20,781 nt of DNA from Bacteroidia bacterium (GTDB lineage: Bacteria > Bacteroidota > Bacteroidia > Bacteroidales > Paludibacteraceae), in contig JAGKVE010000034.1 of the NCBI GenBank assembly GCA_021152555.1, positions 1-20,781 on the forward strand, read 5' to 3'. Shown here in pieces: positions 1 through 6,596 of the stretch. The notes beneath the pieces are model-generated. The model was not told the DNA's origin. It searched no databases and saw only the letters and a program-made list of their open reading frames with translations. A program made the translations under genes and the position numbers. Positions within the stretch are counted from its first letter, which is position 1, and the number at the start of each line of letters is the position of its first letter.

Positions 1-7
1 TTATACG

Positions 8-60
8 AATCACCCTGTAATCACCCTGTAATCACCCCGTAATCACCCCGTAATCACCCC
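8..60. repeat. 11-bp tandem repeat, about five copies
   Basis: The unit aatcaccctgt is repeated at 8-18 and 19-29. It becomes aatcaccccgt at 30-40 and 41-51, and a partial copy ends at 60. Read on the minus strand, each unit contains ggtgatt, the same 7-mer that builds several arrays further along the window. No coding frame is evident, and the repeat may continue beyond the left edge. Confidence 0.9.
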
Positions 61-101
61 CTTTTGAGTCGAAAAAAGGAGGAAAAACAGTCGAAAAGGG
101 T

Positions 102-133
102 AAAAAAAAGAGCACTTTCGGTGCTCTTTTTTA
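102..133. terminator. Bidirectional intrinsic terminator
   Basis: A perfect 10-bp stem (106-115 with 121-130) closes a 5-nt loop, tttcg. An A-run lies on the left and a T-run on the right, so it can terminate transcription in both directions. It lies about 110 nt beyond the stop codon of the minus-strand beta-helix gene and is its likely terminator. Confidence 0.85.
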
Positions 134-153
134 TTGGTGATTGGTGAATTGAG
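133..153. repeat. Heptamer array, three units
   Basis: Units attggtg, attggtg and a degenerate aattgag stand in a 7-bp period directly after the terminator. This is the first of seven such arrays found between 133 and 11929. Confidence 0.7.
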
Positions 154-155
154 AG

Positions 156-231
156 GCCTACCCCCGCCCCTTCCCTAAGGGGAAGGGAAGAAGAAGCCTA
201 ACCCAGACCCCACCCTAAAAGGAAGGGAGGA
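156..231. repeat. GC-rich intergenic repeat, two diverged copies
   Basis: Two direct copies of about 36 nt start with gccta followed by C-rich sequence and then a short inverted segment (cttccc, aagg, ggaag). The copies start at about 156 and 196 and differ at several positions. Each can fold into a small hairpin. They lie between the beta-helix gene and its terminator. Similar C-rich elements are frequent between genes in Bacteroidales, which is from memory and not checked. Confidence 0.6.
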
Positions 232-240
232 CATTCCGGA

Positions 241-1731
241 TTATTGGGGGAGTTGTGCTCCGTAACCTTCTTTAGCTCCGAATAGGCGTAGCGCTTTGTC
301 AAAATTGTAACGGTTGCCGTACATTGAAGGCCGTATTGTTTCAGATCCCTGCATGTTCATACCGTGTGCCTGGCGATAGAGGTTAGCGGCAGAATTGGGG
401 TTGAAAGAACTGCTGGTCACAATCTTGAGGTTCGCGAAGGCTTCCAGATAATCCTGGTCAAGCGCCTCAACGAACGGGTCGCCTTTCTTGAGTTCGAAGT
501 TCCCCTCCACCTTCGGAATGATAGCCTCATCGAGGTCCTCGAAGTTCTCTACCTTGACATTGAGCCACTTTCCTCCGCCGGAATTAGGCAACTGGAGATC
601 AGCGGCATTGAGGAAGAAGGCGTTGTCATAGATATTGGTTTTGCGCTTAGCCTCAATCACTTTGTCCGGTCCCGAGAGGACGTGTGTACGCGAGATGGCC
701 GCGTAGTTGTTGCAAGCGAAGATGTTGTGGTGCAGGTCGCAGTTGATATACGTCATACACTCATATCCGTAGCCCATATCTCCCTGCTCCTTGTCACGGC
801 ACCAAGAGAAAGCAACAGTGTTATGATGGAAATTGACATGCGAAGCCTCTCCGTTCTTGTCTCCGCCCTGAATGCGCACAGCCGCCATTCGGTTGCAAAC
901 GAAAACGTTGTTGCAGATTTCAATCTCACCGCAGCGCGAGCTGAACTGCAGCCCGAAATAGACACCGTTCAAAATGAGGCAGTTACGAATGATGACGTTT
1001 CCGGCGATCCAGCCGTCGGAATAGAAAATCTGGTGTTGCGGTTGTTGCTGCGGGTTATCGAGCAGACGTCCCGTCTCAAACTTATCTGACGGACAGCCGT
1101 TTCTCGGGTCGGACGGGTCGGCGGGCATGTAGTTATTCTCCAGACCGAGGTTGATGAATATACCATCAATAGTGAGCGTTCCCTTCGGCGTTTTAGCCAT
1201 GACGTCATCGAGCGCGCGGGTAGTATGGATAACACCTCTTGAGGTGTTCTGTCCCTGCTGTTCCTTAGTCGGCTCCATGCGGGTGATATATTTGAGCGGA
1301 TTGCGCTCCGTAAAGTCCGCGTTCCAGCCACCTTCAAGTGTCACCCAGTTAGCCACCTCAATATATCCCACATTCATATAACCGAGGTAGTTACCTTCAG
1401 CGATACGTATTGTTGCGCCATCCTCACCGTTGTCGCGGATAGTATTGAGGACAGCCTGAATATCTTTCTTCGGCGTAGCGGCGCTAAGTCCGTTCGCACG
1501 CGCAGTACCGGCATTGGAGACATAGTAGATTTTGTCCGACTTGCTCTGCGGTGCCTGTGCAGCTTGTTGGCTCTGTTGTGCCGGTTTTTGCTGCTGCTGT
1601 TGCTGTTGTTGCTGCGAAGTCTGTGAAGACGACGCGGATTTGATGGCATTCCCGAGATTTTTGAGGAACTGCGCGTTGGCGGGCATGCAGCATATCGCTA
1701 CAACCAGCAAAGAAGAAAAGAATTTTCTCAT
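241..1731 (-). CDS. Secreted right-handed parallel beta-helix protein
   Basis: This encodes 496 residues. An N-terminal signal peptide (residues 1-20, ending A-N-A before Q-F) predicts export. Residues 21-65 form a low-complexity linker with nine consecutive glutamines. From about residue 67 the sequence reads K-I-Y-Y-V-S, typical of the opening of DUF1565/pectate-lyase-like beta-helix domains in Bacteroidetes. Repeated short strand-like segments rich in N, G and I follow (for example the NVIIRNC and EIEICNNVFVCN stretches). No catalytic triad is apparent, so polysaccharide binding or cleavage is only a guess. There is no obvious C-terminal sorting tail. The gene is monocistronic, between its own promoter at 1796-1803 and the terminator near 106. 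The start is supported by the signal peptide directly after the first Met. Confidence 0.85.
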   Translation of the reverse strand: MRKFFSSLLVVAICCMPANAQFLKNLGNAIKSASSSQTSQQQQQQQQQKPAQQSQQAAQAPQSKSDKIYYVSNAGTARANGLSAATPKKDIQAVLNTIRDNGEDGATIRIAEGNYLGYMNVGYIEVANWVTLEGGWNADFTERNPLKYITRMEPTKEQQGQNTSRGVIHTTRALDDVMAKTPKGTLTIDGIFINLGLENNYMPADPSDPRNGCPSDKFETGRLLDNPQQQPQHQIFYSDGWIAGNVIIRNCLILNGVYFGLQFSSRCGEIEICNNVFVCNRMAAVRIQGGDKNGEASHVNFHHNTVAFSWCRDKEQGDMGYGYECMTYINCDLHHNIFACNNYAAISRTHVLSGPDKVIEAKRKTNIYDNAFFLNAADLQLPNSGGGKWLNVKVENFEDLDEAIIPKVEGNFELKKGDPFVEALDQDYLEAFANLKIVTSSSFNPNSAANLYRQAHGMNMQGSETIRPSMYGNRYNFDKALRLFGAKEGYGAQLPQ

Positions 1732-1795
1732 AACCGTGAAGAATTAAAAGGTTAGTTTATCAATTAGTTAGTAGAGATTTTGTTCATTTCGAGTA

Positions 1796-1803
1796 CAAAG
1801 ATA
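1796..1803 (-). promoter_or_regulatory. Bacteroidetes-type -7 box for the beta-helix gene
   Basis: The minus strand reads TATCTTTG, an exact TAnnTTTG match, about 65 nt before the start codon and just past the terminator of the preceding operon. A clear TTTG at -33 is not visible, so the upstream element is weak. Confidence 0.65.
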
Positions 1804-1827
1804 CTGCTTTTTTCTGATATATGTAAG

Positions 1828-1853
1828 AAAAACCGCTCTTCGGAGCGGTTTTT
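1828..1853 (-). terminator. Intrinsic terminator of the hlyIII-dipeptidase operon
   Basis: A perfect 11-bp stem (1828-1838 with 1843-1853) is capped by a ttcg tetraloop closed by a C-G pair. T-runs follow on both strands. It begins 14 nt past the dipeptidase stop codon. Confidence 0.9.
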
Positions 1854-1854
1854 C

Positions 1855-1875
1855 ATTGGTTATTGGTTATTGTGC
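1855..1875. repeat. Heptamer array overlapping the dipeptidase stop codon
   Basis: The array is attggtt, attggtt and partial attgtgc in a 7-bp period. The stop codon of the dipeptidase (1867-1869) lies inside it, so the array forms the last codon and the 3' flank of that gene. Confidence 0.65.
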
Positions 1876-3240
1876 ATACTCCTTGTAAAACTCAGCGACC
1901 GCGATGATCCCTTTTTCCCAGACCTCGAGGTCCATAGACTCGTTAGGAGAATGAATGGCATTCTGCTCCAATCCAAAGCCCATGAGTATTGTTTTGCATC
2001 CAAGAATCTTCTCAAAGGCAGCAATGATAGGAATCGATCCACCCCGTCTGGCAGCAAGCGGTCTTTTCCCGAACGCTTTTTCGAACCCTTTCTCCGCCGC
2101 CCGATATGCCGGGATGTCAATCGGGCAGACATATCCCTGTCCTCCGTGCATAGGAGTGACAGTTAATCGAACTCCGTTCGGTTTGATGGTTTGAAGATAG
2201 TTTACAAAAGTTTGAGATATTTTCTCATGGTCCTGGTTGGCAACCAACCGGCATGACACTTTCGCGAAGGCCTTTGACGGAAGTACGGTCTTCGATCCCT
2301 CTCCTGTATAACCGCCCCAAATACCACAGACATCAAAAGACGGGCGGCAGGAATTACGTTCGAGCGTACTGAACCCATCTTCGCCGAACACATCATCGAC
2401 ATCAATCGCCGCATTATACCGTTGCTGATCAAAAGGAATCTGCGCAATCATCTGCCTTTCTTCCTCAGGAATAGGCAACACATCATCGTAGAAATGCGGA
2501 ATGGTAATACGCCCTCGCTTGTCCACAACTTGCGCCAACATCTCACACAGCGCGTTAATAGGATTTTTGACGGCTCCGCCGAAATGTCCGGAATGCAGGT
2601 CACGGTTAGGCCCATCCACCTCAATCTGCCAATAAGCAAGTCCGCGCAGACCGGTGGTGATAGACGGTGTGTCCTTGCCAATCATGGATGTATCGGAAAC
2701 AAGGATAATGTCAGCTTTTAGAAGCTCTTTATGCTTGCTGATGAAGGCTTCGAGTGATGGAGAACCTATTTCCTCTTCTCCCTCGAAAATGAACTTGACA
2801 TTACATTGGAGTTGCCCAGTCTTAGCCATGTATTCAAATGCCTTCGCCTGAATCATCGCCTGCCCTTTATCATCGTCGGCACCCCGCGCATAGAGCCTTC
2901 CGTTCCTGATGGACGGTTCCCATGGGTCGGAGTTCCATTGCTCAAGCGGCTCAACGGGCATGACGTCATAATGGGCATAGACAAGCACCGTAGGGATTTG
3001 TGATTGGTGATTGGTAATTGGTGATTGGTATTCGGCATAGACGAATGGATTGCCATCAGAAGGCAACACTTCGGCTTGTTGGCATCCTGCGGCGAGCAAC
3101 AGTTCCCGCCAACGTTCGGCACAACGCAACATGTCGGCTTTATGCTCCGCCTGGCAACTAACACTGGGAATGCGAATGAGACTTGCCCACTCATCCATAA
3201 AACGCTCTTTATGAGCGGCAATATATTCCTGAACAGTCAT
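1867..3240 (-). CDS. M20 family metallodipeptidase (CNDP-like)
   Basis: A 457-residue zinc peptidase, probably cytosolic, predicted to cleave dipeptides or short peptides. The M20 signature is complete. H90 and D92 lie in HYDV. The bridging D123 is in GADDDKG. The catalytic E156 and ligand E157 are in EGEEEIGS, and D183 is in VSDTS. The dimerisation-domain His is in DLHSGHFGG and the last metal His is in NAIHSPNES. The ORF runs upstream to 3285, but the Met at 3240 leaves a 1-nt gap to the preceding stop and begins the usual family N terminus, so I chose it. Residues 71-84 (around SPITNHQSQI) are encoded by a 42-bp heptamer array inserted just before the first metal-ligand strand. It is last in an operon and ends at the terminator at 1828-1853. 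Confidence 0.93.
   Translation of the reverse strand: MTVQEYIAAHKERFMDEWASLIRIPSVSCQAEHKADMLRCAERWRELLLAAGCQQAEVLPSDGNPFVYAEYQSPITNHQSQIPTVLVYAHYDVMPVEPLEQWNSDPWEPSIRNGRLYARGADDDKGQAMIQAKAFEYMAKTGQLQCNVKFIFEGEEEIGSPSLEAFISKHKELLKADIILVSDTSMIGKDTPSITTGLRGLAYWQIEVDGPNRDLHSGHFGGAVKNPINALCEMLAQVVDKRGRITIPHFYDDVLPIPEEERQMIAQIPFDQQRYNAAIDVDDVFGEDGFSTLERNSCRPSFDVCGIWGGYTGEGSKTVLPSKAFAKVSCRLVANQDHEKISQTFVNYLQTIKPNGVRLTVTPMHGGQGYVCPIDIPAYRAAEKGFEKAFGKRPLAARRGGSIPIIAAFEKILGCKTILMGFGLEQNAIHSPNESMDLEVWEKGIIAVAEFYKEYAQ
2994..3035. repeat. Heptamer array inside the dipeptidase gene, six units
   Basis: Six consecutive 7-mers run ggatttg, tgattgg, tgattgg, taattgg, tgattgg, tattcgg. The total of 42 bp is a multiple of three, so the frame is kept and 14 residues are added between the VYAEY strand and PTVLVYAHYD. 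Family members I recall have a short turn here. Confidence 0.85.
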
Positions 3241-3241
3241 T

Positions 3242-4774
3242 CTATTGTATTTTTTGTCCTTGAATCGTATAAACCTGTTCTCCACGGAGGATGAGGAGGT
3301 GATTATCTTTGATAATCTTATTTGTGATTTGTGATTGGTGATTGGAGATTGGTTCTACCCCCTGTCCGCCTTTCGTTACCGTCACCTTTGCATTGAGTTT
3401 GTTCATTCCCGTTGTGGCCTCCCAAGTGCCTATATTGGCAAACCGTACAGCATATCGCGGGTCACCTGAGATCGATTCGCAGGCATCCGGGAGATGCAGA
3501 TAAAGGTCATACGTTCCTTCCGGCACATTGTCAGGAACGGTTATCTTCTCCGAGACCGTCGTCACCACCTCATTGGGCAGCCATCTGCGCGGGTCAGAAG
3601 CCAGTCGGACAGGATAGGACGTCTGCCCGTTACGTAGCACAATGTACGCCGGGCGCTCGTTATAGAGCGGCGCGAACCCTACATTCCTAATCTTTATCTC
3701 CAAATCCACCGGCACACCTGTTTGCGCATAAGCCGGCAGTTCTGCACTGACCAACTCAAACCGGTATCCCAGCCGTCTCTCCATTTCGGCAAACGTACCG
3801 TTGGCACGCCATTTATCCGTCACTTTCTCCGAATACATGGCTCCGCAGAAAGACCAGTGAAAACGCTTGAGTTCAGCGATTGTGGTATCCATAGCAGAAA
3901 CAGTATTCGCCAACGTGGAGTTCTCCACATTCGTCTCTCCTCCGTTGGGGACATACAATGTCTCTTCCGACACATATTGGCGCAAAACAGGGTCGTCATC
4001 CGGTCCGTCGCCGTCCCGACCGTAGGTGCCGTCATTGCCCCAATCGGCGAAGAAAGCGTCATTATGATGCCCAATCCGCGCGCGAGGCGTATTAGCGAAC
4101 GCCTGTTCCGCCGTCAGGGGAACCTCATCGCCAAGGTAACCGAGTTTGATAAGCGGATATCGTACCAGAAGAAAACGGCCGGCAGGCACAGCGTCCAGCA
4201 TTGCCGTTACCACCTCCCTGCGGTCGGCGTTCATTTTCTGGGTCTCGTTGCCGAAATTGGCACTATAATACCACTCGCCCCACTGGCCAACGAAACCCGC
4301 TTCCATCACATAGATGACATCCGCGTTCGCTGCCAGATAGGGTTTTAACTGCGCTGCATGACGCTGTACCCACTGCAAAGAAGCATCGTTCTTACTGCCC
4401 CAGTCGTATGCAAAACGCAGCACGCATTTGAAACCATGGTTGCGCAGAATCTGCATGTCTTCGTCAAAGCCTTGCAGAATCTTGTCCGACAGGTCCTTGG
4501 TCTTGTAGTTTTTGAGGTAATACATCAGCATCACCAGACTCTGGTTCTTGCGGTCATCATAATTTTCATCCTCTTTATCCCAATACCACTCTTCCTCCGG
4601 TTGAACCACATGGTTTTTGGAGTCCGTCAAAGCCACTTCTCCTCCCAGCTGGTCCGTAAAACCGCGTTCGGGATTTGGGAAAACCGATGTCTTGTCAGCG
4701 GAATAATCAACATGCGTTGCCGCCCAACCCGGCAGACAAGCAACAATCATAAACAATAAAAGTGATTTTTTCAT
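3242..4774 (-). CDS. Secreted DUF4874/DUF4832 family protein with C-terminal sorting-like tail
   Basis: This encodes 510 residues from the Met at 4774, which begins a standard signal peptide (M-K-K-S, hydrophobic core, cleavage near GWA). That start leaves one base after the preceding stop codon. An alternative Met lies 12 nt upstream. N-P-E-R-G-F near residue 34 and a TIM-barrel-like stretch (FAYDWG, GQWGEWYY) match DUF4874. YVPNGGETN, the GYRF segment and a C-terminal beta-sandwich match DUF4832. Such proteins are thought to act on glycans, but the reaction is not established. The last 25 residues (K-I-I-K-D, then ILRGEQVYTIQGQ) resemble the tail in the CotH remnant at 6214-6485 and are probably a type IX-like secretion signal. 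A heptamer array encodes the linker just before this tail. It is the middle gene of a three-gene operon. Confidence 0.88.
   Translation of the reverse strand: MKKSLLLFMIVACLPGWAATHVDYSADKTSVFPNPERGFTDQLGGEVALTDSKNHVVQPEEEWYWDKEDENYDDRKNQSLVMLMYYLKNYKTKDLSDKILQGFDEDMQILRNHGFKCVLRFAYDWGSKNDASLQWVQRHAAQLKPYLAANADVIYVMEAGFVGQWGEWYYSANFGNETQKMNADRREVVTAMLDAVPAGRFLLVRYPLIKLGYLGDEVPLTAEQAFANTPRARIGHHNDAFFADWGNDGTYGRDGDGPDDDPVLRQYVSEETLYVPNGGETNVENSTLANTVSAMDTTIAELKRFHWSFCGAMYSEKVTDKWRANGTFAEMERRLGYRFELVSAELPAYAQTGVPVDLEIKIRNVGFAPLYNERPAYIVLRNGQTSYPVRLASDPRRWLPNEVVTTVSEKITVPDNVPEGTYDLYLHLPDACESISGDPRYAVRFANIGTWEATTGMNKLNAKVTVTKGGQGVEPISNHQSQITNKIIKDNHLLILRGEQVYTIQGQKIQ
3321..3355. repeat. Heptamer array inside the DUF4832 gene, five units
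   Basis: Units are tttgtga, tttgtga, ttggtga, ttggaga and ttggttc. The encoded peptide PISNHQSQITN joins the beta-sandwich to the C-terminal tail, a position likely to tolerate a flexible linker. Confidence 0.8.
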
Positions 4775-4775
4775 A

Positions 4776-5441
4776 TTATTGAACAATTAGAAAAGTAGCA
4801 ATCGTGTGACTGAGCGCGCCAAGAGTAATAAACACATGCCATATAGCATGATAAAAAGCGTGCTGCTCATCAAGGTTGAAGAAATACGCTCCGACAGTAT
4901 AGAACACCCCTTCAGCAGCCACCCACCAAAACGCGGCACGCGGCATATGCACCCACATCGGCCAAATAATAAGCAACGCCACCCATCCCATCGCGAGATA
5001 TAACGCCAGAGACAAGCGCGGATGTTTGCCAAGGGCGACGAGTTTACCTATCGCACCCGCTACCACACAAGTCCAAAGGAAAATGAAAAGCGTCCAACCT
5101 ACCCATCCTCCCACTACAGCAAGACAGATAGGCGAATAAGAGCCGGCAATCATGACATAAATGGCAATATGGTCCACTATGCGGAGCCGCGCCTTGCATT
5201 CCGGTTCCATCACGGCATGGAAAACGGTCGATGAGCCGAACATCAACATCATACCCAGCAGAAAAAGAACCGTAGCGATAATTGCCGATTGGTGATTTGC
5301 GATTGGTGCTTGGTACGCCAGACGGAGTAAAGGCCATGCGACAAAAAAAGTAGCGACAAGAGGAAAGAGATGTGTCAGCGTGTTCGCTTTCTCTTCCGCC
5401 GGAAGACGCAACCAATATGCTTTGAATGAATTCATGCCCAT
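4776..5441 (-). CDS. Hemolysin III / PAQR family membrane protein
   Basis: An integral inner-membrane protein of about 221 residues with seven predicted hydrophobic segments. It carries the conserved PAQR/HlyIII motifs: S-S-T-V-F-H-A after the second helix, D-H-I-A-I-Y with IAGSYSP, and a final H-A-I-W-H-V-F...H motif. The histidines and aspartate are those proposed to bind zinc in this superfamily. The open frame extends to 5495, but that would overlap the tRNA terminator, so the start is probably the Met at 5441 or the one at 5435. Residues near AYQAPIANHQSAI are encoded by a heptamer array in the loop between helices 1 and 2. It is the first protein gene after the tRNA. The next ATG follows its stop after one base. 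Its cellular role is not established. Confidence 0.9.
   Translation of the reverse strand: MGMNSFKAYWLRLPAEEKANTLTHLFPLVATFFVAWPLLRLAYQAPIANHQSAIIATVLFLLGMMLMFGSSTVFHAVMEPECKARLRIVDHIAIYVMIAGSYSPICLAVVGGWVGWTLFIFLWTCVVAGAIGKLVALGKHPRLSLALYLAMGWVALLIIWPMWVHMPRAAFWWVAAEGVFYTVGAYFFNLDEQHAFYHAIWHVFITLGALSHTIATFLIVQ
5280..5314. repeat. Heptamer array inside the hlyIII-family gene, five units
   Basis: Units are aattgcc, gattggt, gatttgc, gattggt and gcttggt. They encode the APIANHQSA loop between the first two transmembrane helices. The outer units are degenerate and the central three are clear. Confidence 0.75.
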
Positions 5442-5456
5442 GCCATATACAAAGCG

Positions 5457-5504
5457 AAAAACGATTTGCTTGCTCAAGAAACCCCGGACAGACAAATCGT
5501 TTTT
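5457..5504 (-). terminator. Terminator of tRNA-Ser
   Basis: A perfect 12-bp stem (5457-5468 with 5493-5504) encloses a 24-nt loop that itself contains cttg/caag. It begins one nucleotide past the genomically visible GCA at the tRNA 3' end and finishes with a T-run on the minus strand. The downstream hlyIII-family gene starts only about 15 nt later. Confidence 0.85.
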
Positions 5505-5505
5505 G

Positions 5506-5592
<87 letters not shown>

Positions 5593-5648
5593 TTCGTTTG
5601 GGGTCCGTCTGAACCTAAATTAGCCAAAGCGTTTTCTAAAACCGGCTG

Positions 5649-5680
5649 CAAAGGTACTGCTTTTTTTTGAATTGCGCAAA
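5649..5680 (-). promoter_or_regulatory. Promoter of tRNA-Ser
   Basis: The minus strand carries TTTG at 5680-5677 and TACCTTTG at 5656-5649, separated by 20 nt. This matches the Bacteroidetes sigma-ABfr consensus. The leader to the tRNA 5' end is about 50 nt. Confidence 0.8.
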
Positions 5681-5695
5681 TTTTTCTGCATTTTT

Positions 5696-5727
5696 TTTGT
5701 TCATATCGCAAAAAAGTTGTAATTTTG
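5696..5727 (+). promoter_or_regulatory. Promoter of the CYTH gene
   Basis: TTTG at 5696-5699 and TAATTTTG at 5720-5727 are 20 nt apart. The start codon is 20 nt further on. It is arranged back to back with the tRNA promoter. Confidence 0.8.
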
Positions 5728-5746
5728 CATGCAAATTTAATCTGCC

Positions 5747-6217
5747 ATGAGTCCAAATACGGAAATCGAACGCAAGTTTTTAGTCCACTCCGACCTTTTC
5801 AAGCAACAAGCCATCCGCTCGTATGCAATAAAACAGGGTTATCTATGCAAAGACCCCGAGAAGACCATACGCGTACGCATACGCGACGAGCGCGCATTCC
5901 TTACAATTAAATCGTGCGCGCTACGCGAGGGGCTTGCCAAATTCGAATGGGAACGGGAGATTGATATAAACGACGGTCTCGAACTGCTTCAGATATGTCT
6001 TCCGGGAGTGATTGAGAAGACAAGATACATCATACCAAGTGCGAAGGACGAAGGGGCAAGGGAACGAGTATGGGAGGTTGATGTATTCCACGGCAGGCTG
6101 GAAGGACGCATATTGGCGGAGATTGAATTAGGCGATGAAAACGAGCCCTTTGAGCGCCCGGAATGGCTTGGCGAAGAAGTGACCGGCCAACCACAATACT
6201 ATAATGCTAATATGTGA
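5747..6217 (+). CDS. CYTH-domain triphosphate tunnel metalloenzyme
   Basis: A 156-residue single-domain CYTH protein. The defining E-x-E-x-K appears at residues 6-10 in EIERKFLV. It is followed by the GYL strand, the charged TIRVRIRD and FLTIKS strands, EWEREI, IEKTRYII and ILAEIEL, which together line an eight-stranded tunnel. Bacterial members of this size usually hydrolyse tripolyphosphate or other triphosphates with a metal cofactor and act in the cytosol. The N terminus fits the family exactly, which supports the ATG at 5747. The gene has its own promoter and no visible terminator. A CotH-like remnant begins right at its stop codon. Confidence 0.9.
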   Translation: MSPNTEIERKFLVHSDLFKQQAIRSYAIKQGYLCKDPEKTIRVRIRDERAFLTIKSCALREGLAKFEWEREIDINDGLELLQICLPGVIEKTRYIIPSAKDEGARERVWEVDVFHGRLEGRILAEIELGDENEPFERPEWLGEEVTGQPQYYNANM

Positions 6218-6485
6218 TTTGCGCTATGCGACACGTCTATACCATTTTGTTGGGAATCGCCGACAAATGGAAATTCGGTCCTGTATGGGATTTCGGTAAT
6301 GCGTATGACCGGCACCTGGAGCAATGGATATATGATGGTCCGACCTGGCCCCAAGCAAGCCTGCCACATGGGACGTCAGCAATACACAACAGGACGACAT
6401 ACGATGTACAAAAGTGCTCCTTGACGGGCGTATCTATATCCAACGCGACGGGCGTATATACACCATCACGGGCCAACAACTATGA
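6214..6485 (+). pseudogene. Remnant of a CotH-like secreted protein with its C-terminal tail
   Basis: In the frame starting at 6214, the segment DKWKFGPVWDFGNAYDR matches the conserved core of CotH kinase family proteins. The homology is lost about 25 residues later, around 6345-6352. In the frame shifted by two positions a coherent C terminus resumes (PATWDVSN, then TKVLLDGRIY, IQRDGRIYTITGQ, stop at 6483-6485). This tail aligns well with the end of the DUF4832 protein at 3242. The N-terminal part expected of CotH proteins, several hundred residues, is absent, and the remnant abuts the CYTH stop codon. I read it as a deletion plus frameshift derivative. Sequencing error could explain the frameshift but not the missing N terminus. 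Confidence 0.75.
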
Positions 6486-6492
6486 CTGCATT

Positions 6493-6582
6493 CTGCCATT
6501 TTGGCAGTCTCACATCAAATGGCGCATAGTTTGTAGTTTAGTTAGCGAAGCGTTTACCGCTCAAAACAAGAATACTAACTAA
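6493..6582 (+). promoter_or_regulatory. Candidate clpB upstream control region
   Basis: A 6-bp hairpin (6493-6498 with 6502-6507, 3-nt loop) lies just after the CotH-remnant stop. TTTG at 6500-6503 and TAGTTTG at 6527-6533 approximate a promoter, but the second box has one spacer base instead of two. An 8-bp inverted repeat, ttagttag at 6538-6545 and ctaactaa at 6575-6582, lies just before the clpB start. No CIRCE element is seen. Transcription and regulation here are conjecture. Confidence 0.35.
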
Positions 6583-6596
6583 AAACTACTATAACT

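Noticed and set aside
8..60. CRISPR array
   Set aside because: Units are 11 bp and directly adjacent with no spacers, and no cas genes are nearby.
364..1089. Long plus-strand open frame opposite the beta-helix gene
   Set aside because: It is a shadow of the minus-strand gene, which has a signal peptide, family motifs, promoter and terminator. The plus frame has none of these.
1576..1610. Glutamine-codon microsatellite in the beta-helix gene as a phase-variable tract
   Set aside because: The codons mix CAG and CAA irregularly and three-base slippage would not change the frame, so this is an ordinary low-complexity linker.
3301..3317. Regulatory hairpin gattatc-ttt-gataatc inside the DUF4832 gene
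   Set aside because: It lies within codons for the conserved C-terminal tail (KIIKDN) and has no U-tract. It is probably coincidental.
5442..5495. N-terminal extension of the hlyIII-family protein
   Set aside because: It would be encoded by the tRNA terminator hairpin. The family N terminus fits the Met at 5441 or 5435.
6214..6582. Intact 122-residue gene between the CYTH gene and clpB
   Set aside because: Only the first third resembles CotH. The real C terminus is in another frame and ends at 6485, so it is a remnant.
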